Source: an uncultured Planctomycetaceae bacterium (GTDB lineage: Bacteria; Planctomycetota; Planctomycetia; Pirellulales; Pirellulaceae). From it: DNA of 64,000 nucleotides. Position 1 is the first letter of the stretch, and each line of letters starts with the position of its first letter. This document shows positions 15,735 through 24,733 of this stretch, one piece after another. The DNA lies in NCBI GenBank assembly GCA_937862885.1, contig CALMEE010000129.1, forward strand, positions 1-64,000, read 5' to 3'. The position numbers and the translations under genes are program-made. A model generated the notes under the pieces. That model saw nothing but the letters and a program-made list of their open reading frames with translations. It was not told the DNA's origin and ran no database searches.

Positions 15735-16722
15735 CATAGGGACTGAATTGGCGCGATCTTATCGCACGATTCTAGAAATAATCCAGCCCGAATTAGAGCA
15801 GGTTGAAGAATTGCTGCGTCAGGAGTTAAGCAGTGATAACGACTTTGTGCAAAAGATGTTGCAACATCCCATGTTTTGGGGAGGCAAGCGAATACGACCT
15901 GCATTGGTGCTATTATCTGGGCGTGCATTGCAACCGGGTAATTTGACTCCAAACCACCACGTCGTTGCGGCGGTTTTGGAAATGATTCATGCCGCAACTT
16001 TGGTCCATGATGATATTCTCGACGAAGCAATGGTCCGCAGGAATTGCGAGAGCCTCAATCAACAATGGGGCTCACAGTTGAGTGTCCTATTGGGGGACTT
16101 TTTATTTTCTCATGCGTTCACTCTGGCAAGCACAACCGGTTCGACATTTGCTTGCCAGCAAATCGGGTTGGCGACAAACGCCGTTTGCGCTGGGGAAATT
16201 AATCAGATTACGTCGCAAGGCAATTTCGAGCTGACCGAGTCTGACTATCTTCACATCATTGACGGAAAGACAGGCAGATTGTGTTCCGTTGCCTGTTTGT
16301 TAGGCGCTCACTTCAGCGACGCACCCGCAGAGACCGCCACGATACTTGAGTCAATTGGTTTGTATTATGGCAGGGCATTCCAAATTATTGATGATGTTCT
16401 CGACATTCGTGGAAATGAGGCCAAAGTTGGAAAATCTCTCGGTTCCGACTATCGTCAAGGCAAACTAACGCTGCCACTCATCTCAGCACTTCAGACGTCA
16501 GGCGCCGCATTACGCGATGAAATCGTCGCACGAATGCGGAAAGGAGAATTTAAACCCGAGGAGGTCAGTTCGTTCATTGATCAGCACGGCGGATTCGACT
16601 ATGCTTTCTCGCGCGCAACCGAATATGTGCATCAGGCACAGGCGTTGCTTCAGGAAGTTTCCCCCAATTGCGCTCAGCCGATGATGGATCTGGGAGACTT
16701 TATCTTAACTCGACAATCGTAG
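15727..16722 (+). CDS. polyprenyl diphosphate synthase
   Basis: This 331-residue all-helical prenyltransferase has both aspartate-rich motifs: LVHDDILDEAMVRR near residue 95 (FARM) and FQIIDDVLDIRG near 222 (SARM), with GGKRIRPALVLL near 55 and the GKSLGSDYRQGKLTLPL segment. These enzymes add isopentenyl units to allylic diphosphates. Length and motifs fit the long-chain class that makes octa- to nonaprenyl diphosphate for menaquinone or ubiquinone side chains, but chain length cannot be read reliably. The start overlaps moaC by eight bases, so translation is likely coupled, an unusual pairing of pathways. The UbiB-like kinase at 46946 could serve the same quinone pathway. Confidence 0.9.
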   Translation: MNNIGTELARSYRTILEIIQPELEQVEELLRQELSSDNDFVQKMLQHPMFWGGKRIRPALVLLSGRALQPGNLTPNHHVVAAVLEMIHAATLVHDDILDEAMVRRNCESLNQQWGSQLSVLLGDFLFSHAFTLASTTGSTFACQQIGLATNAVCAGEINQITSQGNFELTESDYLHIIDGKTGRLCSVACLLGAHFSDAPAETATILESIGLYYGRAFQIIDDVLDIRGNEAKVGKSLGSDYRQGKLTLPLISALQTSGAALRDEIVARMRKGEFKPEEVSSFIDQHGGFDYAFSRATEYVHQAQALLQEVSPNCAQPMMDLGDFILTRQS

Positions 16723-16750
16723 ACGATTCTACTCCAGCGGCGAATTCTAC

Positions 16751-18772
16751 CTATTCGCGAAACGATCGCTGCAAATCACCAAGTTGTTCAAAAACCAACT
16801 TGTTCTCGTTAAGTCGTCGCTCGGCCAATCCTTCAACCGAGGGTAGAGAAGCCGCAACCCGAGATTCACTTAGATTATCTTTTGACGCTTCCGAACGAAT
16901 GCGACTTTCGTTCATGTGCGATTCTCGCAACGCCTTAGACATTTCATTCAGGTGAACAAGATTTCGTTGCAAGTCTTCAAAAATAACTCGAACATCCGTA
17001 CTCATTGCGCCGATCGAATTAAATGAGTTGTTTGGACCGAAATCGATTTTCTGGAAAAACTCCTGCGCTAATCCAAGCATATCTTCAGTCGGAATCGGAC
17101 CTGGAGACTTATCATTGGTCGGCATGTTAGTCGGACTAGTGTGCTGGTTACTTGCTGATCGCAATAAGCCAAGGATGTCACCGGGGGCATCGATATTTGC
17201 AACTTGTCCAATAATTGCCTCACCTGCGAAAACATCATTCGCCACGGATACAATTTGCCGCCATCGATCGACAAAATCCTTCTGGCCACCCGCCAAGTTC
17301 CGGTTGGCAGTAGACCACATATCATCAAATACCTCACGAGAGGTCGTTACCAATGGCGTCCCGGCGACGTCGATTGCGCCACGGAAAGTTCCGGTTTTTC
17401 CCGTAGCAAACGCGCACGACGGTAACAGGCGTTGTTCAGACCAACTCACATCAAACTGAGCAATCTCTAAATTGTCGTGACTCAGCTCAAACGGAACCGA
17501 AGTCGTCCGTCCCCAGGCCCCGGCCAAAACCGATCCCTGCAGTACACGAACCGCTGTTCCTTTTTCGGGTTGGATGGAAGTCATCAAAATAGTGTCCGTT
17601 CCGTTTGTAAAACTTGCCTCTGGCGTAATCACGGCGTCGCTCAAATGTTTCAAGGCAATGTAAGCATCACCTTGCAATATATGAACCTTTCCGTCACTTT
17701 CAATTTCCAGGATGGCAGGTGCGCGAAGTCGAACTAATGTACCATTCAAATTCTCAAACTCAGCCTTCCCTTCTGCCAATTCAAATCGCCGCATGCCGGA
17801 CGCCGATATTCCAAAACCAAGTTGCCACACCGCATCTCGAGAAGCAAACAATGTCCCCCCTGCCAAGGGTACTGTGTGATAATTGTTTACGTGCGGAGTT
17901 CGACGATACGCATCGCGCTGACCGTCCTTAGGAATTGTCAAACCAGATTGAGCTTCGACTAATCTTTGATTTGGGACCTCATTAGACTCTTTTACGGAAT
18001 GCGATTTCGAATTGGTTAATCCAAGTTTTTCCTCTGGTGGTTTGCTTGCGACAGAATCATCAAGCAACTTGTGTAGCGCTTTGCGATCTGTATAACCCAC
18101 GCGTTCGCTGTCTTCAATTGATTCATCCGAGTTCTGCAAACTATTTTGCGAAATGCGATTTACCAAAGAATTCGGTGTCTTTTCGCCGCCGAAATACGAC
18201 AAGCTTGTCAAGATTCCCGCAATGAAACTCGCGATACATAATCCGCAACACCAAAATACCCATTGGGGAATCCCTTTCTTTTCTTGCTCGCGTTTGCGGC
18301 GTGTCCCAAGTTCAATCCGAAACGATGTTGATTCGACATGGTCGAAATCAGGACGATTTTCGGCGTGGTCTGCTTCGACATCGCATGACGCCGCGATACC
18401 GTTTTCAAGGTCAGATTGAAGCGAATTGAGCTTAAAACCAGCCGACAATGCACATTTGCGAGCGAACGTGAGTTGGGACCTATTTCTGATCGATTCAGTC
18501 GGGTTTATTCGGCAATGTGTTTGCGCGGAGCGCAGTTTCAATGGTATCGAGGACTCCGCTGTGATTGCATCGAAGGCATCGTAAAGTAAATAGTGCAGTT
18601 CACTGTCGCCGAGAATCTGTTCTCTCAGTTCCGCGCTGTCGTCAAGTTGTAGGTTCAGCCAATCTTCTTCAGCTTGTGAAAGTTGTTCGCCTTCTAAAAT
18701 CTTGAACCAGACGTTCAATATTTGTGGATCATTCATTTGACTCATATCGAATTCATCCGTTTCTTTATACAT
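16751..18772 (-). CDS. FecR-like membrane protein, probable anti-sigma factor
   Basis: This 673-residue protein starts 31 bases inside the end of the ECF sigma gene, so the two are co-translated. Residues 1-90 are cytoplasmic and resemble the N-terminal part of planctomycete anti-sigma regulators (ILNVWFKILEGEQLSQAEEDWLNLQL, then LREQILGDSELHYLLYDAF). A transmembrane helix follows near 185 (WVFWCCGLCIASFIAGILTSL). The extracytoplasmic part has a FecR-like beta region (LVRLRAPAILEIESDGKVHILQGDAYI) and a beta domain with GTFRGAIDVAG. The last 130 residues are polar, helical and of unknown function. It probably holds the sigma factor at the membrane. A surface or structural role for the long outer domain is also possible. 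Confidence 0.72.
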   Translation of the reverse strand: MYKETDEFDMSQMNDPQILNVWFKILEGEQLSQAEEDWLNLQLDDSAELREQILGDSELHYLLYDAFDAITAESSIPLKLRSAQTHCRINPTESIRNRSQLTFARKCALSAGFKLNSLQSDLENGIAASCDVEADHAENRPDFDHVESTSFRIELGTRRKREQEKKGIPQWVFWCCGLCIASFIAGILTSLSYFGGEKTPNSLVNRISQNSLQNSDESIEDSERVGYTDRKALHKLLDDSVASKPPEEKLGLTNSKSHSVKESNEVPNQRLVEAQSGLTIPKDGQRDAYRRTPHVNNYHTVPLAGGTLFASRDAVWQLGFGISASGMRRFELAEGKAEFENLNGTLVRLRAPAILEIESDGKVHILQGDAYIALKHLSDAVITPEASFTNGTDTILMTSIQPEKGTAVRVLQGSVLAGAWGRTTSVPFELSHDNLEIAQFDVSWSEQRLLPSCAFATGKTGTFRGAIDVAGTPLVTTSREVFDDMWSTANRNLAGGQKDFVDRWRQIVSVANDVFAGEAIIGQVANIDAPGDILGLLRSASNQHTSPTNMPTNDKSPGPIPTEDMLGLAQEFFQKIDFGPNNSFNSIGAMSTDVRVIFEDLQRNLVHLNEMSKALRESHMNESRIRSEASKDNLSESRVAASLPSVEGLAERRLNENKLVFEQLGDLQRSFRE

Positions 18773-19317
18773 TGGGCTAGCGAGCGTCGAATCCGCACAA
18801 GCATCATCCGCACAGCACCATGCCCGCGCCCAGTCTGGACGGCAATTAATTCGGTCGACTGTCCTTTAAGATAAAACGCATCAAGCACTTCACGGTGCCG
18901 CGGCTGCAACAATGAAATACAATATCGCAGAGCCTTCAAGCGAGGATAGTTGACATCCTCCTCATTTGGGTCGTGCCCACGAGCAAAAGGCTCCGAATCG
19001 ACCTCTGAAACCCAACTTAACGATGGCATAGAAATAAAGCGTGCCCGTTTCGTGGATCGTAAATGGCTAACGGCCTTGTTCCGAGAAACCGCTTTCAACC
19101 AACGTTCCGGGAATTCTAATGTGGGTTTCTCATCGTCTCGAATTCGTTGCGCGAAATCGGTAAACACCTCCTGAGCGATATCATCAACTTCAGCAATTGG
19201 AACTAGGCGACGAATCGTTGTTCGTACCAATTCTTCGTACCGAACGACTAACTCGACAAAGGCCTCTCCGACTCCCGTCTTAGCCCCGTGGATCAATTCC
19301 GAAACCTCGCGGTTCAT
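18742..19317 (-). CDS. ECF RNA polymerase sigma factor
   Basis: About 191 residues with region 2 (FVELVVRYEELVRTTIRRLV, VDDIAQEVFTDFAQRI, WLKAVSRNKAVSHLRSTKRAR) and region 4 (LQPRHREVLDAFYLKGQSTELIAVQTGRGHGAVRMMLVRIRRSLAQCI). It directs RNA polymerase to its own set of promoters. I chose the ATG at 19317 because AAAGG lies about eight bases before it; a TTG nine codons upstream is weaker. The family resembles the sigma factors found beside FecR proteins in Rhodopirellula and Verrucomicrobium. The overlapping downstream gene is its likely regulator. Confidence 0.9.
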   Translation of the reverse strand: MNREVSELIHGAKTGVGEAFVELVVRYEELVRTTIRRLVPIAEVDDIAQEVFTDFAQRIRDDEKPTLEFPERWLKAVSRNKAVSHLRSTKRARFISMPSLSWVSEVDSEPFARGHDPNEEDVNYPRLKALRYCISLLQPRHREVLDAFYLKGQSTELIAVQTGRGHGAVRMMLVRIRRSLAQCIKKRMNSI

Positions 19318-19344
19318 ATACTGACCTTTGTAGTAAATCCTCAA

Positions 19345-19890
19345 AAATTGCGGAAAAAACGGGAAGTGGCTCCTACATTACATTGTCGTCGAAGAGCAAA
19401 GAATGTCACTATTCTTCGGGAAAGTGGGGAAAAAATGCGTTTTTTGGTAATTCAATGGGACTCCCGTTAGTTCGAGTTCAGCCGTGGTTACTCGAAACCG
19501 TTCGCTTGAGAAGCTGTTTAAGGGAATTGAAGATGAAATTTTTCTCGACACCCGCCCAAATAGATCGGTCAAGCACACGTATTTTAACCAATGGACGTGA
19601 GCAGGCAATCATCGTCAATCGAGGGTGTATTCATTTGGAAGGTGGAGCGAGGGGCACGGCAAACGATGCGGGGCTCATGTATGCGGGTAGATATTCTGGG
19701 CCGATTGAGATAGGTTTCAACGGTATTCGCTACCGCCCCCGACCGTGAGTTCTCAGCAACCAGGACTGGGCAGTTTCCTGATTCTGGATCATCGGAACCT
19801 TGTGCAATGAAATCTATAACCAACCGACCCAGGTGTGAGGTCCATGATCGCTATGCATCGCAAATCAGCAAAGCAACGGATGACAGCGTA
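19345..19890. other. intergenic region between the sigma gene and ftsK
   Basis: About 550 bases. A plus-strand frame from the ATG at 19533 to 19748 (71 residues, with AGGGA seven bases before it, ending YRPRP) is the only candidate and shows no family motif, so I do not call it. No terminator or RNA gene is evident. Confidence 0.35.
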
Positions 19891-22800
19891 CTAACGTTGA
19901 TCTTCATCATCGTCGCTTTCGTCGCCTTCACTTAGCGACTCATCGTCCTCGTCGATATAGTGGTATTCGATTTCGTATTCCTCGCCATCTTCAATCGCAT
20001 CTTCGTCGACATACTCATATTCATATTCGACGCTTTCATCGTCGTCATCAACATCATCATCGAAGTCGCTTTCCCCATCAGCCAGTGATTGCTCACTCTT
20101 TCGACTTGTTAAAAACTTGCTAGAGTCGTCGCTTTCGTCGACGTCAAAAGGAACCTGGTTAAACGAATTGCGTGTGGGCTGATCGGCTTTCACTTTGAAC
20201 GTCGGTAGAGTACCCCGCGAATCGATGCCTGGATTATCAATGTCCTCTTGATCATCCGCATCTTCTTCTTGATAGGCAGATAAAGCATTCCTGCGAAGGC
20301 TGCCTGATCTTGACTGACGAGACGAATCTTCATCGGGTTTGGCAGGAGCTTTTCGGAACTCTGTAGCGCCGACGATTTGAGCTGAGTACCTATCTTGAGA
20401 GTTGTTCATGACATTGGTTTGGACATCAACATTACGTGGACCTCCGGAAGCATCTTTCATGCTTTCCCATTGGTTTAGGTCGACGAGTACTTCTCGAGAT
20501 TTGCTGCCATTGTAAGCTCCGACAATTCCGTCTTCTTCCATATAGTCGATCAGCCTCGCCGCACGCCCATACCCAATCCCCAAGTTCTTCTGTATTAGGG
20601 AAATGCTGCCGCGTTTGCCTTTGATGACGGTTTCCACGGCGTCGTGATACAATGGATCTCTGGCAGCGATGCTGCGCCCGTCGCCACCCGATTCATTCTG
20701 GTCATTATTGACCTTGAGATTGATCAACTCATTGACAAAATGTTGCTCGTTTGTGCTGACCGCATCTGTAATCGATTGAATCTCATCGTCGGATAAAAAC
20801 GTGCCTTGCCCGCGCATCACGATACTGGTTCCCGGCCATAAGAATAACATATCACCGTTACCAAGCAGCTTTTCCGCGCCTTTGTCATCGAGAACAACGC
20901 GGCTATCAGAAAGGCTCGCAACTTGGAACGAGATTCGAGCGGGCAGGTTGCTCTTAATCAACCCAGTAATTACGTCCACAGTCGGCTTTTGGGTTGCCAG
21001 GATCAAGTGAATTCCAACGGCTCGACTCTTCTGTGCCAGTCGAATGATGTGCTGTTCAACCTCTTTCCCGGCAGTCATCATCAAATCTGCCATTTCATCG
21101 GCGACGATCACAATGAAGGGCAGGTTAAGTGGAATCAGATCACGTTCGTCGTCGTCTTGCGGTTGTAGTCGATCGAATATCTCTTCTTCGCTAAGTTGAT
21201 TGTAGCTGGTGATGTGGCGTACACCCGCCCGCGCGAGAAGCGCGTATCGTTCTTCCATCTTGTCAACGGCCCAAGCGAGTATCGCTTCCGCTTTGCGCAT
21301 ATCGGTGACAACGGGATGCATCAAATGAGGTAAACGCCCATATCCGCTGAGTTCAACCATTTTTGGGTCAATCATCAACATACGGACCTCATCCGGTCGC
21401 CGAGTCATCAAAATCGAAGAGATGATCGCGTTCAAACAAACGCTTTTGCCTGTTCCGGTCCTACCGGCGATGAGTAAATGGGGCAAAGAAGCCAAGTCGG
21501 CGACCAACGGGTTGCCGGCGACGTCTTTTCCCAAAAATAACGGAATTTTCATCTTCCGCGTCTTGTCGTGTGAAATCTCCATCACTTCACGCAACCGCAC
21601 GGTTTGCCTAGTGTCGTTGGGCACTTCGACACCGACCGTATTTTTGTTTGGAATCGGTGCAACAATGCGTACGCTTGGCACACGCAGGGCAATCGCCAAG
21701 TCATTCGATAACCCCATAATCTTGGAGAGCCTTAAGCCAGAATCTAACTCCAGCTCGTACATGGTGATTACAGGGCCTGTTTCGAAATCGACTACGCGAA
21801 CGTTCAAATTGAATTCTTTGAAAGCTTTCTCGAGAAGCTGTCCCTTCCTAACCGCTTCCTTTCTCTTTTCATCAACGGAATATTGATCAGCTGGCGTGAG
21901 CAAGTTGATGCTTGGCAAGTTGAAGTCGTGGCCATCGTCGTATTCGGCAACGCGATTAAGGGTTTCGATAAACTGTTCTCTCTCACCGGATTCGTGTGCT
22001 GGTGTTGTGGGGCCATCCACAGATTTCAATTTGAAATGAGGTCCATGCAAACGGGTACCTGCGCCGCCAGCCAGTCTGCTCGTCGAATCGACAGCTGTAG
22101 TTTTGGGTTCGACCGCAGTCTCCGTTGGTTGCTTTTTGCTCCGCAGCAACTTTGGAAACAAGCTGCTCTTTGCAGCAGTCTTCAAGACCAAAGGAAGTGA
22201 CTGACTGGGAGGTACATCAAATTCGTCGTCCGCGATTGGATTGCCAATCGATGGATCTTCCAATTCAGCTTTGATTTCTCGTTGGTCACCGACATCAACA
22301 AATTCAACCTCTTCATCGAAGATACGCAGGCCATGCTTGTCAACCAAAATTTCTTTCGCTTGATCGGTAGCCGTACTGTCCATTCCGTGCCCAGCGTCAA
22401 CTCGGTCGCTAGTCGAGCTGGTCACCATCGTGGTAGCCGTACCAACACTCAAATCGTCCATTTTTCGTGAACGTTTGGCCGCTTGGCTCGTGGATGATCC
22501 AGACGTTTTCGATCGCTTACGGCTCGCGAATAATTCGGTTGGGAATAAATATACGATTGCCGTCCACACCGGTGCCGCGGCCCACGAAATCCACTTGAAT
22601 AACAAATAATCTGTCCACAATATCAATCCGACAATCAAAACGCTGATCGCCGTAATTAGCGAACCCACGAAAGCGAATCGCGTCGCCAGCAATCCTTTGC
22701 TTAATGCACCGACATAACCTCCACTTCCGATGATGGGTCCGACCGTTTCATCAGGAATCAGGAGTTGCAACAAGGTGGCCACGCCTATGAGCGCGAGACC

Positions 22801-23139
22801 CCATCCAAGCGTTCGTGGCCAGAGAGATTGAATTTGTTGCTTCCAGATCAAGGAAACCGCAACGGCTGCCATACCAGCGACAAAAAATACGGCCGCGTAT
22901 CCGAAGCTGGAAAACAAGATATCTGACGTCAATGCTCCCAAGTAGCCGCAGGCATTTTGGACGCGCTCATTTTCAGGATAGACCAAACGGTCAGACTGAT
23001 ACAGTCGATCGAAAGGTGGCAACAACTGACCTACGTAATCCGCTCGGTCGTAAGTTAGAAGTGAGACGCCCACAAACAAAGTTGCAGACAACAACACGAT
23101 CGCAAGTATATCAATGCGTGAATTTCGTTGATTTGGCAT
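19891..23139 (-). CDS. ftsK: FtsK/SpoIIIE-type DNA translocase
   Basis: This 1082-residue membrane protein has about four to five N-terminal helices (residues 8-205; for example IDILAIVLLSATLFVGVSLL), an acidic/serine-rich linker (about 215-400), and the motor. Walker A AGRTGTGKSV is near residue 560 and Walker B IVIVADEMADL near 680. The gamma winged helix (VIKGKRGSISLIQKNLGIGYGRAARLIDYMEEDGIV) lies around 835-880 and reads FtsK-orienting polar sequences. FtsK pumps DNA at the septum during chromosome dimer resolution and segregation. An extra C-terminal tail of about 150 residues after gamma ends in some 60 residues that are nearly all Asp, Glu, Tyr and Ser, which is unusual. No XerC/D gene is in the window. 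Confidence 0.93.
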   Translation of the reverse strand: MPNQRNSRIDILAIVLLSATLFVGVSLLTYDRADYVGQLLPPFDRLYQSDRLVYPENERVQNACGYLGALTSDILFSSFGYAAVFFVAGMAAVAVSLIWKQQIQSLWPRTLGWGLALIGVATLLQLLIPDETVGPIIGSGGYVGALSKGLLATRFAFVGSLITAISVLIVGLILWTDYLLFKWISWAAAPVWTAIVYLFPTELFASRKRSKTSGSSTSQAAKRSRKMDDLSVGTATTMVTSSTSDRVDAGHGMDSTATDQAKEILVDKHGLRIFDEEVEFVDVGDQREIKAELEDPSIGNPIADDEFDVPPSQSLPLVLKTAAKSSLFPKLLRSKKQPTETAVEPKTTAVDSTSRLAGGAGTRLHGPHFKLKSVDGPTTPAHESGEREQFIETLNRVAEYDDGHDFNLPSINLLTPADQYSVDEKRKEAVRKGQLLEKAFKEFNLNVRVVDFETGPVITMYELELDSGLRLSKIMGLSNDLAIALRVPSVRIVAPIPNKNTVGVEVPNDTRQTVRLREVMEISHDKTRKMKIPLFLGKDVAGNPLVADLASLPHLLIAGRTGTGKSVCLNAIISSILMTRRPDEVRMLMIDPKMVELSGYGRLPHLMHPVVTDMRKAEAILAWAVDKMEERYALLARAGVRHITSYNQLSEEEIFDRLQPQDDDERDLIPLNLPFIVIVADEMADLMMTAGKEVEQHIIRLAQKSRAVGIHLILATQKPTVDVITGLIKSNLPARISFQVASLSDSRVVLDDKGAEKLLGNGDMLFLWPGTSIVMRGQGTFLSDDEIQSITDAVSTNEQHFVNELINLKVNNDQNESGGDGRSIAARDPLYHDAVETVIKGKRGSISLIQKNLGIGYGRAARLIDYMEEDGIVGAYNGSKSREVLVDLNQWESMKDASGGPRNVDVQTNVMNNSQDRYSAQIVGATEFRKAPAKPDEDSSRQSRSGSLRRNALSAYQEEDADDQEDIDNPGIDSRGTLPTFKVKADQPTRNSFNQVPFDVDESDDSSKFLTSRKSEQSLADGESDFDDDVDDDDESVEYEYEYVDEDAIEDGEEYEIEYHYIDEDDESLSEGDESDDDEDQR

Positions 23140-23450
23140 GGCCGATTTAGGACAAGCGAATTCTCTTGAAGCAGTTCGATTGGCGTATCCATGCCAAGGT
23201 GATCTCCATAATTACACGTATTCGTTAAGTCGGATTCGCGGCGCGAATAACATGAGATAACAAGTTCTTGTCCTTGGCCTTTCGCTGAACGATGTAACTG
23301 CTATAATCGCTGCCGCCTCCATCGCTCGATGTCGAACCGTCACAAACGTTGTCGGGATACGAGCATCCCGATTTAGTGGGCGGCTACCAAGACGATTGGA
23401 AACTCGCAAGAGAACTGGTGCATTTTCATGCAGAAGAGCAAGACCATTAT

Positions 23451-23475
23451 TAGCGCGATCAACTATAGCGCGATC
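23451..23475. repeat. two 10-bp direct repeats at 15-bp spacing
   Basis: TAGCGCGATC is repeated exactly at 23451-23460 and 23466-23475. It lies between csrA and ftsK, upstream of ftsK; it may bind a regulator. Confidence 0.4.
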
Positions 23476-23560
23476 TTAGGCAGGATCTTGCCGCTAAACG
23501 CTAGTGACTGGCAAGCTAGAATTGGGGCCTAGTGGAGAGCGCTCGCACGATACAAAAAAA

Positions 23561-23590
23561 AGGCCATGACTGGCCTCTATTTTCGCAGAT
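23561..23590 (-). terminator. hairpin terminator downstream of second csrA
   Basis: AGGCCA and TGGCCT pair around loop TGAC (23561-23576). An A-run precedes it on the plus strand at 23554-23561, which is a T-run on the minus strand just after the stem. This fits rho-independent termination of the minus-strand csrA gene. The plus-strand side has only a weak T-run. Confidence 0.65.
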
Positions 23591-23668
23591 CAAATCTTTG
23601 TTGCTAGGTGGATCCAGTGTAACGCGCGTGTCTCAAAAATTGTCAACGCTTAAGTCAATACAATCCAG

Positions 23669-23875
23669 CTAATCGATTTGAGATTCGGGAGTTGGCTGAG
23701 GACGATCGTTTTGACTCCGTTTTATCGCATCGTAAACCTCTTGGCGATGCACAGGAACATTCATAGGAGCCTCAACCCCCAACCGCACCTTATCACCTCG
23801 AATTTCTACGACAACAATCGTAATGTCATCGTTAATTACGATGCTCTCGTTCTTCTTTCTTGACAAAACCAACAT
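23669..23875 (-). CDS. csrA: carbon storage regulator CsrA (second copy)
   Basis: This 68-residue protein begins [15 protein letters not shown] and has the full CsrA core ([34 protein letters not shown]) followed by a short polar tail. The residues that contact RNA in CsrA (Leu4, Arg6, and the VxRQE segment) are retained. It differs clearly from the copy at 11348, which carries GG insertions in the fourth strand and a longer tail, so the two may have different targets or form heterodimers. A terminator lies just downstream and a palindrome lies about 80 bases upstream. Confidence 0.95.
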   Translation of the reverse strand: MLVLSRKKNESIVINDDITIVVVEIRGDKVRLGVEAPMNVPVHRQEVYDAIKRSQNDRPQPTPESQID

Positions 23876-24733
23876 GTGCCATTCCTTTGTAATTACCTGG
23901 GGGTACCAATTAGAGGGACTCCATTTGTTTAAATTGGATAAGTTTCAATCTGTGCATATTTGCACAGTTCAAGATCTGCGGCTATCCGTATTTACTTTAC
24001 GTGTCATTTAGCAAGAGTCAACAAATTGTTTGTCGCAACTCGGCTTTTTTTGACGAAAGCGAGCGCTTTTTTCCGACTAGCCAAAGAAAATCAACCGTGA
24101 TTTCTCGGATTTCGCTCAAGAACCTGGATTTTTTTCAGTCGAAAGTTATTGCCGTCTAACGCAATTTCCCGGGGAAAAACGCAACTTTGCCAATTTTGAG
24201 CGCCATTTGGCACACCTGCATAGCGATCAATCCCTTAAAACCGGCCAACGCTCGTTCTGTAAGATTGTCACCGCTCACGTAAAAACATTTTCGAAAAAAA
24301 TCCATTTTTTTGCCCGGCCACTTCGGACAACCCGTTTTTGGGAGACGATTTGGGGGATATTGAAGGCGTCTTCTACACCTCGCGGGTAATTTTCGGCTCC
24401 ATTCCAGGAGAAGCGATTCAATGCTGCAAACCTCTAGTGGTTTGTCAGATGAGGCGACGCAAACGCGTGTCAGCGAATCGCGCATCCAGCGAAAATGTCA
24501 CAGAATTTCCCGCTGTCCGTTCAGATTACTAAATGCTTGCTTAGCCGATTGGGGCACGCGATCAATATGCATCGTGTTCCAAGACTAAGGCATCGGATCG
24601 CGTTGCTCGCAGAATTTTTAGGTTGGACGATCACACGCTGCAGTGTTGCAGCGTAATTTGAGTTGGTGCTTCGCAGATCCAATTCGGGTTTGTCGACTTC
24701 AAACTGGCTCTAACAGAAATTCGAACTGACGGA
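23876..24733. other. 860-base region without convincing genes
   Basis: No open frame here has family motifs or a good start. The region holds the upstream control area of the second csrA, including the palindrome at 23950. A 5-bp hairpin with T-run at 24056 is oriented for the plus strand, where no gene ends. Confidence 0.4.
23950..23967. promoter_or_regulatory. 18-bp palindrome upstream of csrA, CRP/FNR-like
   Basis: CTGTGCA-TATT-TGCACAG is a perfect inverted repeat about 75-92 bases before the csrA start. Its core TGTGC-N6-GCACA has the symmetry and spacing of CRP/FNR-family operators, differing by one base per half-site from TGTGA-N6-TCACA. It is not a standard LexA box (CTGT-N8-ACAG), having N10. 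Confidence 0.35.

Larger units (their letters stand above)
23140..23668. other. intergenic region between ftsK and csrA
   Basis: About 530 bases without a credible gene. It holds an inverted repeat (TCGGGAT, 6-base loop, ATCCCGA, 23352-23371), a pair of 10-bp direct repeats TAGCGCGATC (23451-23460 and 23466-23475), and the terminator at 23561. Confidence 0.5.

Noticed and set aside
23950-23967. LexA box
   Set aside because: CTGT and ACAG are separated by ten bases, not eight, so it is not the E. coli-type LexA consensus.
24056-24072. AAAGC-GAGC-GCTTT hairpin followed by T-run
   Set aside because: The stem is only 5 bp and it points along the plus strand, where no gene ends.
24156-24485. 109-codon minus-strand frame
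   Set aside because: No conserved pattern or start signal; the composition looks random.
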